Source: Adineta ricciae (taxonomy: Eukaryota; Rotifera; Eurotatoria; Adinetida; Adinetidae). From it: DNA of 64,000 nt. The position numbers were made by a program, and so were the translations under genes. The notes beneath the pieces are model-generated. The model was given only the letters and a program-made list of their open reading frames with translations, was not told where the DNA came from and did not search any database. The stretch is taken from contig CAJNOJ010000177.1 of NCBI GenBank assembly GCA_905250025.1, positions 156,703-220,702 of the forward strand, written 5' to 3'. Numbering within the stretch: the stretch's first letter is position 1; each line of letters begins with the position of its first letter. Shown here piece after piece: positions 24,359-36,178 of the stretch.

Positions 24359-24925
24359 AAATAGTTCAGTAACGCTGAATTAAAATTGTATTTTTATTGT
24401 CAAGCAAATAAAACTTGTAACATTTATGTAGAACAATCTGTCTTCACCAAACTGTACGTCATTCTTTCGCAACACCGTCTGATTTTAGTCGATGGATGAG
24501 ACACAAAGTCTAAACTCATGCAGTCTGATTAAACGAAAACTAATCAAATAAAAGTCATGTGTCAAATTAATTTAATATTCTCATCTATTTAATAATACGT
24601 ATATATGATTTTTCTTCTGCTGTTTGTTAAATAGGCACCATAGATGAGTGCTGATCTGTGAGTCAACGAATCCGCTAGTCAATTTGACTGAAATGATTAC
24701 TTGAAAAGAATGGTACATGAAATAAAATCACGAGTAAAATAAATCACATCTGATTCAATTTGTTTCGATACGCTGTAGTCATTTCTTGCTATTCTTCTCA
24801 TGTTACTCCCACGGTATCGATGCAAAAGAAAGAAGTAACCATGAGATGCGAGATTCGTATTTTTCGTTTTCAGGGAAGAAATGAGCAAAAAATGAAGAAA
24901 AATAACAAAACAATTTTCATTTCAG

Positions 24926-27919
24926 ATGTTCCGCCCACTCAAAATAAATCGAGACAGCCTAAGCCACGAAAAAAAAACGGATGTGTCACAGCATGAAGAC
25001 TCTGCACGCTTCTGTCTTATAAAACAAGTCACTCGAGCTTTAGTAAGCATTTTTAAAGCTAGGGATACTCTTATTATATCAAAAGCCAACACTTAATGGT
25101 TTTTTTTTCTAGATACACAACTGAATAGTATGGATCTATTTTTAAATGTCCTTTCCCATCTACAGATACGGTAAGTATTGTATGTGATATTGTGCATTGA
25201 TATGGCATTCTGGTTATAGTTTTTATCAAGGATATCAATCTCAATCAAATGATTGTACTCCAACCGCTGTTTTTCAAATTGTAACGAAAGAAACGAACAC
25301 GATTTCGATTGAGGTAATTTATCAAAATCGTCTCGGCCTATTTTATTGACGTATGAATTATTTAGAGTGATCCATCGTTTGACTTTCAATTTGAAGCTTG
25401 CTACGAATGCAACGGTCAATTTTATCCACATCCTTACCGACTTCAAAGCAACGTGAATCGTTCCGCTCATTATACATTAGGAGACGAAAGGTTGCAGTCA
25501 GTCGTGTACGTATTTTCTTTGTTGTTGTGTATGTCAACTGTATAATGTGATCTGTTTAGTTATGAAATTTCATTATTTTTGGAATTGAAACGATTACGAG
25601 ACTTTGAAGATGATGACTTGAGACGATATTATCAAACAATTGATAGTACTGTTGATCAGGATGAAGAAGTTCGAGGTAATAAGACCTATGAAACGACGAG
25701 ATCCCTTTCTACAACGATGAATTGTTAGATTTTCATGACGTATATATTAATTTGCATTACATGATCAACGGAGAACGTTCATTCTATCGATGTAATAACG
25801 GTCGATCAATCGTATGTCATGTATTGTCAATTTTCTAAGTCTTCATGCTTTTACTTTATTGTACAGCAGTTACCAACACTTGTACCAAATCCATGGACAT
25901 CGAAGAATACATTGACTCGATTCAGGTTAAAAAGGTGAAATTCATAGTTCGAAAAACAAATCAACCTTGTTTAGATACAAAGCAGAACAACGTGAAGGTG
26001 CATTGCAATGTGAAATGAAGGTAGTCGAGTTGTTTGATCGCAGCGTGAGATCACCGATTTCATTTCTAAATATAGTTGCGTCTCGAAGATATTGCTAAGC
26101 TACAATCTTTTCGAATTGTTCTTTGTCTAACAAGTAATACCATTCCAGCACGAATGGATTACCATGCTCTTCGTTGGACTTGCAAAGTAAGAAACATCGA
26201 AGATTCAATGAGAGAATGTTTACTTTGTATTTTCAGTTGAAAACAAAAGTAGGAAGACAAAGTGGAGCATCAGCACGTACTACACTTAGGGAAACAGTAC
26301 TCTATTTAAGTCATCCATCTGGTATTATCGTAGCGAATGTTTATGGTTCAGAATTGATATTCACGTAAGTTAAAACTGAATGTGTTTTCGAGATCAAAAT
26401 CGACTTTTATTTAATGATGTAGACCAAAATCGCTTGATTCAATCAATCGTTCTAATTATGTCAGATCTTATTGTGAACCAAAAGATTTCCAGAAAATTTT
26501 ACAAGATTCGTAAGCATTCTTGTCTAGCCGTATTGATATTGTCACTCATTTTCGCTTTGTTTTCATGTCTAGTGATTTGAAAGACAATGGTGCATTAGCT
26601 GTTCTAGTTACTAAAGGAACAGAATATCCAGAATATATGAGAAGTCGTCGGAAAAGTCCGAATATTCGACGATATCTACCTTTTAGTGAACTCGATAACC
26701 TTGAACGTAATTTAGGAGGAAGTAATAATGATATTATAAAAATTCTAAAATCACACAGTAAAAGATACACAATTGTTTTGTTCAGTCAATATTTTCTCTG
26801 TATTTCCAGGAGAACAACGTGGGAAACAACTGGTTTTCTTTAATAATGATACTAAACGAACTTACAGTCAAGCACATGTTCGAATGTATGTCGCTGCTTA
26901 TGATGAAAATGATATTTTATTAGCTGAAACATTACATCCACCACTACGGAATAGTAAAGCATTTGAATCCTTGCGTATCATGCGTATTGTGCAACCTAGG
27001 CGTGAATTAAGAGCTAAAGACTCGGCCTATGTTTACTGCAATTATGATTTCAATCAATCGAAAACAGATTATGTATCATGTCCTTTTCAGTTTGAATTAG
27101 TATTCATGTCATTCTCAAATACACCTGATGACGGACAACTTTTGAAACTATTTGAAAAACCACACGTTTGTGCCGAAGCTCACTATGTAACTGACTGTCC
27201 AGTGAGTATTAGAGTCGAATGAGCAGTTGCATGAAAACTTTTATCGACGTTCTCGCGTTTTATTCTTAGTGTTTGCTACAATTTACAATTCCGAACGAAC
27301 CGAACTTCCATGAACATCGAGTTTTTATTCGTCTACGACATACGCAATCTAATGATTATAATTCAAGTTCAATATCGCTGACTGGAAGAGAATGTTGGAT
27401 ATACTATGCCGACTCGATGGCGATTACTGACTGTTAGTTTTGTTTCATTCTATAAATAACAATTCTTTCCATATGTTTTTATCATAGTGAGTACATTACA
27501 AATGCTATCAGGCATCAACGATTCATCGGTACGTCACTTCTTATATTTATCACTGATCTCATTTCCTCATAGAAACTTTCGATTTGTTTTCTACGAGCGA
27601 TGTGATATAATTAATGATAGTTACAATTAACTTTGTTATAGACACACAATGCATCATCATCAGATCATGTCATTGAATTACAGATTCAATCTAATAGCAA
27701 TACTTTATCACAGGAAGATCTTTCGCATAGTCCACAAGAGGTAATAAGGAAATCTTATGACATATTCGAAAAAAAAGTTTCTATCGTTGCTGTTTATTAC
27801 AGAGTGATGAAGAGTTTATTTATCCCAGTGCGACACTCAACACACCGGATCCAAATTTACCACGAGTGAAGCGATTTGCCTATACGTCGGTGCTTCCCTA
27901 TGAACATGATTCCGATTAA
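24926..27919 (+). CDS. Divergent Rel-homology (NF-kB/NFAT-like) protein
   Basis: At least 15 exons with consistent phases; stop TAA 27917-27919. My model starts at ATG 24926 (MFRPLKINRDSLSHEKKTDV); an alternative start is ATG 25130. Rel-like features: LIKQVTRALIRFYQGYQS near residue 35, resembling the Rel DNA-contact loop region (RFRYxCEG), then FQFEACYECNGQFYPHPYRL resembling the strand that ends in HPHSLVG. Much later, HVRMYVAAYDENDILLAETL followed by ESLRIMRIVQPRRELRAKDS and AYVYCNYDFNQ fits the Rel junction strand (VRICFQASY), L-R-I-C-R-I and the IPT strand with Y-L-L-C-D-K-V-Q. CLLQFTIP and HRVFIRLRHTQSND fit AIVFKTP and V-x-L-R-R-x-S-D. A large stretch between the two parts is extra or highly diverged; it contains another RFRYKAEQREGAL. 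A nuclear transcription factor is the likely role. Family call from pattern only. Confidence 0.6.
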
Positions 27920-28004
27920 TTTCCTTTATGTTTATTTTTTATTTCATCTTCGACCACAAAACAAACAACAATGGTAGAAAAACACAAACAATCAATCATG
28001 AAAT

Positions 28005-30502
28005 TTATGATAATTTCATTTGTTTTTTCTTATCATTGGTAGCTTCCTGTTTGGCAGCTTTGTCGTAATCAGCACGTTTACGTTTCAATTTTTCGACCTA
28101 AATATTTTTAATTGTGAATAAAAAAGGTCGATTTTCAAGAATAAACTGACCTCTTGTCGTTTCTTCTTCTGAGAGAATTTGATCTTATCATAGAGACGTT
28201 TTTGTTTCTTCGGGATGGTCATTTCACGTAGACGTTTTTCTTCATCAGCTTTACGTTTCACAATGTTTGACACATTCACGTTTTGCACTTGACCAGATTC
28301 AACACGCATTGATCGTTTCTAAATGAAACATAATCAAAATTCAGCCTTAGTTCAATGAAAAGTTATGCTTACTCGTTCTTCTTTTGTGGCAGGTTTCACT
28401 GCTGGTGTTTCCTCTGTCTCTGGCCGTTTTCGTTTGAGATTACCATTAAGATAAGCATTGTTTTCAACCAGATTAATCGAAGGAACTAGAATGCACATTC
28501 GTATAAAATGATATCCTACAACGTACAATGCCTAATCTACCTTCTTTAACTGGTTCTTCTTCAACGTCTTCCTCTGCTTGACGTCTACCGAATCTTTCTG
28601 GTGGAACATAATCACCTTCCTTCTCCTCAACAAACGGTGAAAGATGTGGTGGTAATACACTGCCTATAAATTAAACGACAATTTCAAATAACTACCACAG
28701 ACAAAAAAAACTACATTCTAACCTGGAAGATATTTATCCACGGGTAACAATTGTCGAGCATTAATCGAATCGAACACCCATTGTGGTTGAACGTATACTC
28801 TATACAATCAGTAAATTGCTTTTTGCTTTTCAAAATCTTTCGAAACATACCGATTGACAACCATATCGTTCAATTTTGGTCGATCTACTAACTGATGTGT
28901 AATACTTTCATCCGAAACATCGTAGGTGGCACCAGGACACATCGTTTTATCCCAGGAAACATTTCCACCGCATGCACTAGAAAGACATGTATGAACTTAG
29001 AGTCGTTGATAGTAGTGAAAACCAGACGTTACCGAATAACGAATGCGAACATTTCTCGTGGTATTTCACGGCTGATGAAAAATTTGCATTTAGAGAATAG
29101 CTTTTGTAATGTTTTGGTTTCTTCTTCCTTTCGACGATTTTCCTCGTCGGCTTCGGTATTCCCTAACTGTAAAATTACAAAGAAGAAGGAGTGTTTTTGT
29201 AATTAGGAATAAGAAAACTATTTGGACAAACCAATTGAGCAGCTTCTTGATCAACTTCCACTTGATCAACAGGATTTGTATCGGGTTTTTTCATGATCGG
29301 CAAACCGAGCGAAGCAAGAAACTACAACCAAAAGTAATCCTTACTTTCAAAAGAACGTTCTCTGCTTAGAAACTAACTTCATCAGAAAATTCATCTTCTG
29401 AACAAAGCGTTGACAACGATGTTGTTGCGGCGAAATTTAACTATAAATGGCATATATACATTACGAATGGTAAATTTGGTATTTACCTTAGGCGGATAGA
29501 CTAAACCAAGATCGGAATATAGTTTAAAGTTAATAAAACCAAGAAGAGTGGTATAGAATTCCAGAAATGTTGCCATGATTTTAAAATCAACATCAGCAGG
29601 ATTCTAGAGAGAATGGGAAATGAAAATCAATCGAAGAGAGAACAAACAAACAAGGAAGTACTTTATGTCCAAGTTTGTGAGGAATGATCCATGTAATGAT
29701 TTCACCTCGAATTTCGACTTGAAAGTAATAACCTTTGACGGATATGAAACATTTCTTTAATGATCCACTCGTAATAACATAATGAAGAAATTCAACAGAT
29801 AAACGACGACATAAACGAAGACGTGGTTCGTAAAGTTTTTTCAACAGTGGAAAATTAGCGAAAAGAAAAATCAAGGTTAAACAATCGTCTAAATCTCTGA
29901 GTGCATCAGCAAACGATGGGTATCTAAAGAGAATAATCAAATCGAAAATTTTCTTCATAATTTCATTTTTCCTGACCGTTCTCGCACGACATGATCCAAT
30001 TTATAGAAAGGACGATTGTTACGTAAAGTTTCTTCTCTTGTTTTCTCATTTCGTGCTTTGGCTTTTGTTAATCGTCGAAGATATGTCTAAAACGGAAAAG
30101 AATATAAGTCATGGAATAAGATCGGATAGATTCGCTTACTTTCATATGACGAAATTTATCAATAATAGGTTCATGTGTTAGAAATCGTATGTCTTTTGCC
30201 AAATAATAGGTTTTGTTTGCAAGACGACCACGATTTGCTTTGCGCCGGTTTTTTGGTTCGACTGGATAGATACCTTTGAGAATACATAATCGTCTAAATA
30301 CGAAAAGATGTCATAGTATCAAATCTCGAAAACTGCTTACCGAAAATCAGCTAAGGTTAATTGCAATTTTCGCAAAGCTTGATTACGACTAGTATAATTC
30401 ACAGACGCACCTTTCTTGTACTACAAACAAAAAAAGAAATGACCACAACTTAGTAGTTGAAGAAGACAAGTTTTCACGTACTTTTTTTTGCATCTTCGTC
30501 AT
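28005..30502 (-). CDS. PES1: Pescadillo homolog (ribosome biogenesis)
   Basis: Start ATG 30500-30502 (MTKMQKK), stop TAA 28005-28007, about nine exons. The N-terminus [51 protein letters not shown] and [20 protein letters not shown] is the Pescadillo N domain. The middle part is [20 protein letters not shown] and [24 protein letters not shown] domain follows ([68 protein letters not shown]), then an acidic and a strongly basic C-terminal tail. PES1 with BOP1 and WDR12 forms the PeBoW complex needed for 28S/5.8S rRNA maturation in the nucleolus. Its stop lies only 85 nt from the stop of the convergent Rel-like gene, so their 3' UTRs must overlap or be very short. Confidence 0.95.
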
Positions 30503-30640
30503 GATTGTTGAAATTTCTTAACAATATTTATTATTAATCTAGAAAAAAATAGTTTCACTGTTAGAGATTTGCAGGATTACTTAGAATGATACTATTGCTT
30601 GAATAAAGAAAGACTCGATAGATAAATATTCGAAAGAAAA

Positions 30641-31635
30641 TCATTCACTCAATCGTAATTGAATACCCATGCCCTTCAGCGTGTTTTCATTTCGTCGATA
30701 AATATCTTTCAAATCAGAATAATGCTTATTTCGATCACATCCAATTGAGAAATTTGCTGTATGCATACGATGTAAATGCGAGATCATTGGCAGATAAACA
30801 TTCAAATGCCCATGGATAAGAAAACGTACATAAAGATCTAAATCTTCAGCCATACCAACGGATTCATCATATCCGCCTACTTCATCGTACAGCTTTTTAC
30901 TAAAGCATACATTGCCTATGTAGATAGAAAATGAATGCAATCAATAGGTGAGTGTTTTTAGTTTGCGTACCTTGAATAAAATGACAACTGTCGAAAATGG
31001 CTTGTAACATTTCGTGTGGTGATGAATAAATCCATCCATAATAGTCTTCCTTTGGCATGTATTGTAAATGTTCATTGACGCGTAAAAAGTCCGATGTGAA
31101 AAATTTCTTTGTTGGGTTTAAAAGAATGGCCGAAGCGAAATTGTGAATTGTACGTTGAAGAAAAACATCATCGTCATCCTAAATCGATTCTTTGATTAAA
31201 AACCTTTTTACAACTATTTAAACATACTAAAACGCAAATGAATTGCCCGCTTGCTTTCTGAATACATATATTTCGTGCCTGACTAGGTGGCACTTTGTGT
31301 TCTGATCGAATAAATGTGATGTTATCAGCTAATTCTCCTTTACCATCTTTGCGCAGATCTTTTGTTGCTTGAATCCATTGGCGGTCTTTTGTTGATTCCT
31401 TGTTATCTCCTTGATCTTTGATGTGGAAAATACGTTCTGGTGGTAAATTACCAATAAAATATTCTTTTGTTCCATCTGTTGAGCCGCAATCATGAATGAT
31501 ATGTTCGAATTCAATATCCAATGGTGCAAGTACGTTTACTTGAACAGACATAACGGCCACTTTTAGATACTCGACTCGATTGTGGCTTGGTGTAACGACG
31601 GAGATTTTCAACTTTCGACCCTCTAATTGATTCAT
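30641..31635 (-). CDS. GT-A family 2 glycosyltransferase
   Basis: Three exons with two short introns; ATG 31633-31635 (MNQLEGRKLKISVVTPSHNR), stop TGA 30641-30643. ISVVTPSHNRVEYLKVAVMS is the nucleotide-binding strand of GT2 enzymes, DCGSTDGTKEY the second loop, GQFICVLDDDD the metal-binding DxD strand, and VGGYDESVGMAEDLDLYVRF the acceptor/catalytic ED motif. The whole catalytic domain (about 290 residues) is present and there is no membrane helix, so it is a soluble transferase of unknown sugar. The layout is closest to bacterial polysaccharide-type GT2 enzymes; horizontal transfer is possible in bdelloids, but the introns show that it is now a eukaryotic gene. An upstream exon cannot be excluded because the frame is open 5' of the ATG. 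Confidence 0.8.
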
Positions 31636-32913
31636 TTTTACGGGAGATATGTAAAAAGTTGAAGTTACGAATTGTACTTGCACCTATTATGAATTCAGTC
31701 TCTACTTAGATTTACAACGAATAAAAACAAATCTTAAGACTTTCCTTATTTCATTGGTTAACAGAAAACGGTCTCATCACGTACAGGAAATTGGCGACAT
31801 CTGCTGAAATTCATAAAGCATAATGAGTTGTATATGAGTTATTGTTTATATTGAAAATTCATATCAGTCTGAAATCTGCGTAAATAGACTCTGATGCATA
31901 GCAAGATAAGAATTTGATGTTGAAGCTTTCAATATTCTGTAAAGGCACATTCACATCCTGTAAATCGGTCGTAGTCATCGTCTCACGTCGTAGTATGGTT
32001 ATAGTAAGTAAATAAGTACAATTAGAAATAGACCGGCAAGCAGAATACCAAACCATTGTATGAACGATCGATGCACGGTAATGTCTGCTTCAAAACCTAC
32101 TAACGAATACTTAATACGTAGTAACATCACTATTATCTCTCGTTTCTATCCTCAAAATTAGAAATAGATAACGGCTTTGCTTAATATTGTCGATAGCGGT
32201 ATGTAAATAAAATAACTATATTTGGAATAATCTTGCTAAATATAGTACGAAATCCGTTCCATTCCCAGGTGTGGAACTATTGGGCACGAGGGCCATTTAT
32301 ACCCTCAATCCATAGCACTCTGGTATACTCTTGTCAACGTAGCAACTGCTCATTACTTTTGTTTTGCAAGAGAAACGCGATTTTCACAGAATTGAACATT
32401 GCTTTTGGTACAGCTGAAAATATTGCTAGATCTTGGGATTTCCTTTGAGTAACATTCGGCAGTCTCTATCGCAAATTCGTTGAGATAAGTATCACAACTC
32501 TAGTGATATTGATTCTATGCTGAGAGATGAGCAGAACGTTCAGATATTATTACTAAAGTCGACAGAACTTGAAATCGGTATGATCAAGGTTCAAAAGTGT
32601 CTTAGAGTTAATTTATTTCTTCTCAGACAACAGAAACTGAATTCAGAAAGTACAAGCTGTACGTTATTCTGTTTTTCAATACTCAAAACAACTGAAACAA
32701 CAGCCATTAGCGTTGTCGTCACTCGACAAATCAATAGTAAAAGCAACGCACATAGATGATAAAAGGAACCAGATGGAGGATGGTGTGTGTGAAGACACAT
32801 TTGTACACATGTCCGTGTCAACAACAACTATGGAACAAGTCTTTTTTATTGGTCAAAGGAAAAAAATCACATAATATCGTACAACTTTGCTATATCTGTT
32901 TGTACTTACACAG
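31636..32913. other. Intergenic region, no gene supported
   Basis: About 1.28 kb between the glycosyltransferase and the first membrane-family gene. Short frames at 32233-32448 and 32517-32759 have no start context, splice signals or domain, so nothing was annotated. Confidence 0.4.
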
Positions 32914-34089
32914 TTAAACAAAAGTTGGTCTTTGGCTGCTTTGTGTGGGTAATATCGAATGTTGAATATTCCCATCATCATTCAAACGTGACAACCATGG
33001 CTTATTATCTTCAAGAATGTGTGATAATGTTTTGAAACTAGTTGATTGTTCGTCATCAGATCGTGAATCGGATTCACCCTCATCAGAATTTTCGTCTGAA
33101 TCTGAGTCAAGATCATTTGTCGTTCTCGCCACTGATCGACGATGTAAAGATGACTTAGAATACTCATCAGTGTGATCAGGTATTTTCAAAAATGTTCCAC
33201 GTTTTGTTCTCTTCTGATCGATTATCGGCAAACTATTGTTCGTGTTTTCTTCATCGTCTTCATTGGCGGTTTGCATGTACATTTGATCGAGATTGAAGAG
33301 AACATTTCGATTTAAATTATACATCAAACATTCCAATGCATTCGTTCGAATATTCCCATTGTCTGCGGATGATTTATTCTCTGGTGAACGACGATAAGAT
33401 TCCGTCATGACATTTCGCAGAGCATTGGCTTTCGCATTAACAAGTTTAAGAAACCGATGTTTCCGACCAGTATGAACTAATTGTAATATACAAAGAATTC
33501 CTATCACAATCGAGTACTGCGTAAGAAGAAAGAAAAACGTATTTCCGTATTCATCCGAGTCCGTATCGTGGTGACCATATTTTTGAAAATTAAAAATAAT
33601 ATCTTGACAGAACGTATATTTCGGAGTTCGAACGAACTTTAATGTATAAAGTAACAAGCAGACCGTATGCCGACCATGTTTGATATTATGCAAATAGAGT
33701 GTAAATGTGGAATTAATCATTTCATGCGGCTTTTCATACATTTGAATATGATCAGTATGAATATGACGAACAATAAAACGCGATTCTGTAACTAGAGAGA
33801 TCAAGATTTCATGTAGACGAAAACGAACGCGAACGGTGTTCTTATCGACAAATTTCCACGAACTTCGATATGTATTAATATCGAATAGATGAAGATTTAT
33901 TGGAGAAGTCATAATTGTCTTGTTAGTAGTCGGTTTTCGATGTTCGACGAAGGTTTTTGCATTGGGATCTGATCGATTCGTGATCTTCTCTAAAGATCGA
34001 GTTTGATTAATCTTCAGCGGTGACGGTGGTGCAAGAATAACAACAACAAAACAAGACCATAAACACAGCCAGATCATTAATGAGCTCAT
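32914..34089 (-). CDS. Intronless single-pass membrane protein, member A of a three-gene family
   Basis: A single open frame of 391 codons, unusual among intron-rich neighbours. Signal peptide at 1-20 (MSSLMIWLCLWSCFVVVILA); ectodomain of about 175 residues with N-glycosylation sites (NQT, NRS, NKT, NST) and an FN3-like last part with two cysteines (HTVCLLLYTLKF and YTFCQDI). TM helix about 188-208 (FFFLLTQYSIVIGILCILQL) followed by VHTGRKHR. The cytosolic tail of about 180 residues has an acidic Ser/Asp/Glu patch (DLDSDSDENSDEGESDSRSD) and the motif HILEDNKPW near the end. The gene at 41845-42918 shares the C-x-L...C pattern, the helix ending LQ[IL]VH plus basic residues, the acidic patch and HIL...KPW. 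Head to head with member B. No known family recognised. Confidence 0.72.
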   Translation of the reverse strand: MSSLMIWLCLWSCFVVVILAPPSPLKINQTRSLEKITNRSDPNAKTFVEHRKPTTNKTIMTSPINLHLFDINTYRSSWKFVDKNTVRVRFRLHEILISLVTESRFIVRHIHTDHIQMYEKPHEMINSTFTLYLHNIKHGRHTVCLLLYTLKFVRTPKYTFCQDIIFNFQKYGHHDTDSDEYGNTFFFLLTQYSIVIGILCILQLVHTGRKHRFLKLVNAKANALRNVMTESYRRSPENKSSADNGNIRTNALECLMYNLNRNVLFNLDQMYMQTANEDDEENTNNSLPIIDQKRTKRGTFLKIPDHTDEYSKSSLHRRSVARTTNDLDSDSDENSDEGESDSRSDDEQSTSFKTLSHILEDNKPWLSRLNDDGNIQHSILPTQSSQRPTFV

Positions 34090-34697
34090 TTGGAAAAGAA
34101 ATATGATCTTTGAAACTCTCTGATCGAAGAACAGACTATCTCGTACTATTTAGAAAAATGATATATGTATACATACACACAGGCACACATCAAGAACTGA
34201 TGGCAAAATAATTTTGTTTTTCGTTCTTGTTAGTAACGGAACTAATAGAAGCATTTTTCTCCTTTCTCTTTCTCTTTTCCTTCTCGTTATTGTCATGCAG
34301 CTGATGCCTCGAATAGCATCACAAAGTCGAAGAGAAACCTACTCAGTCATTTCTAATCGAGTGAAAGAAGAAGAAATCAGACTATTCCGAATCGTTTTTT
34401 CTTCTCCAGATCTTTAAGGAAAAGAAAGATCTTGATTTTGATTAATGATTAAGTAAGAAAGAGGCGGCTGCTTCACAATTTATATGATGTCTTCAAATCT
34501 AGACTTCAATTGAAGAGAAGGGAGAGAACAAAAAGCGTACAATAACAAAATGTCAGAATGGACACAGAAAAGAGCGAAGGGAAAAAACATAATTAAGATA
34601 GAAAGCCTGTGCGAAGGGTTTGATGATGAATGTGTAGAATATTGAGACGGAACAAACAAAATAAACGAAATTTTATCCCGATCATTCAATAAGACGA
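34090..34697. promoter_or_regulatory. Divergent intergenic region between family members A and B
   Basis: 608 nt between two start codons facing away from each other, a likely shared promoter. Purine- and pyrimidine-rich patches are present; no clear TATA box. Short frames on both strands here are not supported. Confidence 0.35.
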
Positions 34698-35828
34698 ATG
34701 AAGTCTGTGCGGATTTCTATATGCTTTCTAATGCTTAAGCTAACATTATCTATATCGATGATGATAAATAATCAAATCTATTATTATCCAGAAAGAATCG
34801 ATGAAAATAGCGATGAAGTCAATTTGAATATGTCATTTACCGATCAGCAACATCTGTCAACAGATATTTGTTCGACACAATCGATTAATATTGATACTTT
34901 ATCAAATGGATCTAGTTTCGACCCACATACAAATAACAATAATACTTCGATGGCGATCAACAAGAACAATACGAATTATTTCAAATCTTCGTGGCAACAA
35001 CAAACATTATCAAGTGACGACGATGAAGATGATGATCATTCAATTGTTCTGTATAAAATTCAAATCATTTTTACTATTCCGTACCCGGTGACGAATAATT
35101 CTATTCTTAACAAAACAATCTTTATTCGAGATGTAAAAAACGATGAATTACTGGCGATATTAACCGATGTTTGTGTCAATGCATCGTCATTTATCCTTAA
35201 TTATTCAACTATTAAACCATTACCACATAATATATGTTTGCATCTTTTATTAAATCTGACATCGACAGCAATCTTCAGGGAAATCATCTTTTGTCGTACC
35301 ATCGAAGATCTATCAAACACAGAATCTTCTTCACATGACACGGAGTCAGAGAGTCATTCTGTAGGACCTAGTGGGTACTTCATTCTGTCCCAATGCGTGA
35401 TTATTTTTATAATGATGGCCATCATCTATATAGTTCAAACGGCCCGCGAGAAAAGTCTTGTTAATCGTGTCGGACAACATTTAATTCACAGTCGACCATA
35501 TATAACTGTGTTCGGTGCGAGAACAAACGAGACATCGGCAAACAATAGAAAAAATACTTCGATTGAATCAGCAACTACACTTCATGCTGGATTAAATCAA
35601 GTACCAGCTCGTCTGCAGTTAGCATCAGTGGCTAATGTGAAACTAAGCGCACCTATTGAAGAACAAGTTCTGGCTGCTAATGATTTGACATCGACGATGT
35701 ACGATCGAAGAGCTTCAAGGGTATATATTAATCGTGATCTAATCAATGTAAAAGAATTTACTAAACGATTGAGTATACCGTGCGAAACATCGACTGATAG
35801 TCAATCGCATGTTTCGAATGATAATTAG
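34698..35828 (+). CDS. Intronless single-pass membrane protein, member B of a three-gene family
   Basis: A single exon of 376 codons. Signal peptide about 1-20 (MKSVRISICFLMLKLTLSIS). The ectodomain is rich in Asn/Ser/Asp and has many N-x-S/T sites; its last 100 residues are FN3-like with cysteines in HNICLHLLLNLTS and EIIFCRTI, spaced as in member A. TM helix about 228-248 (YFILSQCVIIFIMMAIIYIV) followed by QTAREKS. The cytosolic tail of about 125 residues is Ser/Thr/Asn-rich and basic, without the acidic patch or the HIL...KPW motif seen in the other two. Relationship to A and C therefore rests on architecture, lack of introns, the FN3-like cysteine pair and the juxtamembrane pattern. An upstream in-frame M is absent; the start is the first ATG. 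Confidence 0.7.
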   Translation: MKSVRISICFLMLKLTLSISMMINNQIYYYPERIDENSDEVNLNMSFTDQQHLSTDICSTQSINIDTLSNGSSFDPHTNNNNTSMAINKNNTNYFKSSWQQQTLSSDDDEDDDHSIVLYKIQIIFTIPYPVTNNSILNKTIFIRDVKNDELLAILTDVCVNASSFILNYSTIKPLPHNICLHLLLNLTSTAIFREIIFCRTIEDLSNTESSSHDTESESHSVGPSGYFILSQCVIIFIMMAIIYIVQTAREKSLVNRVGQHLIHSRPYITVFGARTNETSANNRKNTSIESATTLHAGLNQVPARLQLASVANVKLSAPIEEQVLAANDLTSTMYDRRASRVYINRDLINVKEFTKRLSIPCETSTDSQSHVSNDN

Positions 35829-36178
35829 CGACAGACACTAGTTCTGAAAAAGAATGTCTTTTCTTTGGACTAGATAACTAATCATGGAATTAATTAGAAT
35901 TTAATTAACGAACAGAAAATCGTGATGCTTCATGAATATTGATGAACGTCGCAGAAAATAAATCCTATGGATAAATATAGATACACGCCTAAAACTGTAA
36001 GGCACATAGAAATCTTCGCGTTGATCTACTTGTTATCTGTAGACATTCTCTTTGCTTTCAATGAACGCCTTGTAAATTCGCAGATTTTTATCGTGTGTTA
36101 CTGTATATTCGTTTCAATGAACACATTTATTCGTTCGAATCCTCAAAACTGTACATATACAAATAAATTCACGAGTCA

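Noticed and set aside
32233..32827. Short frames between the glycosyltransferase and the membrane-family gene
   Set aside because: No domain, start context or splice signals; not supported as exons.
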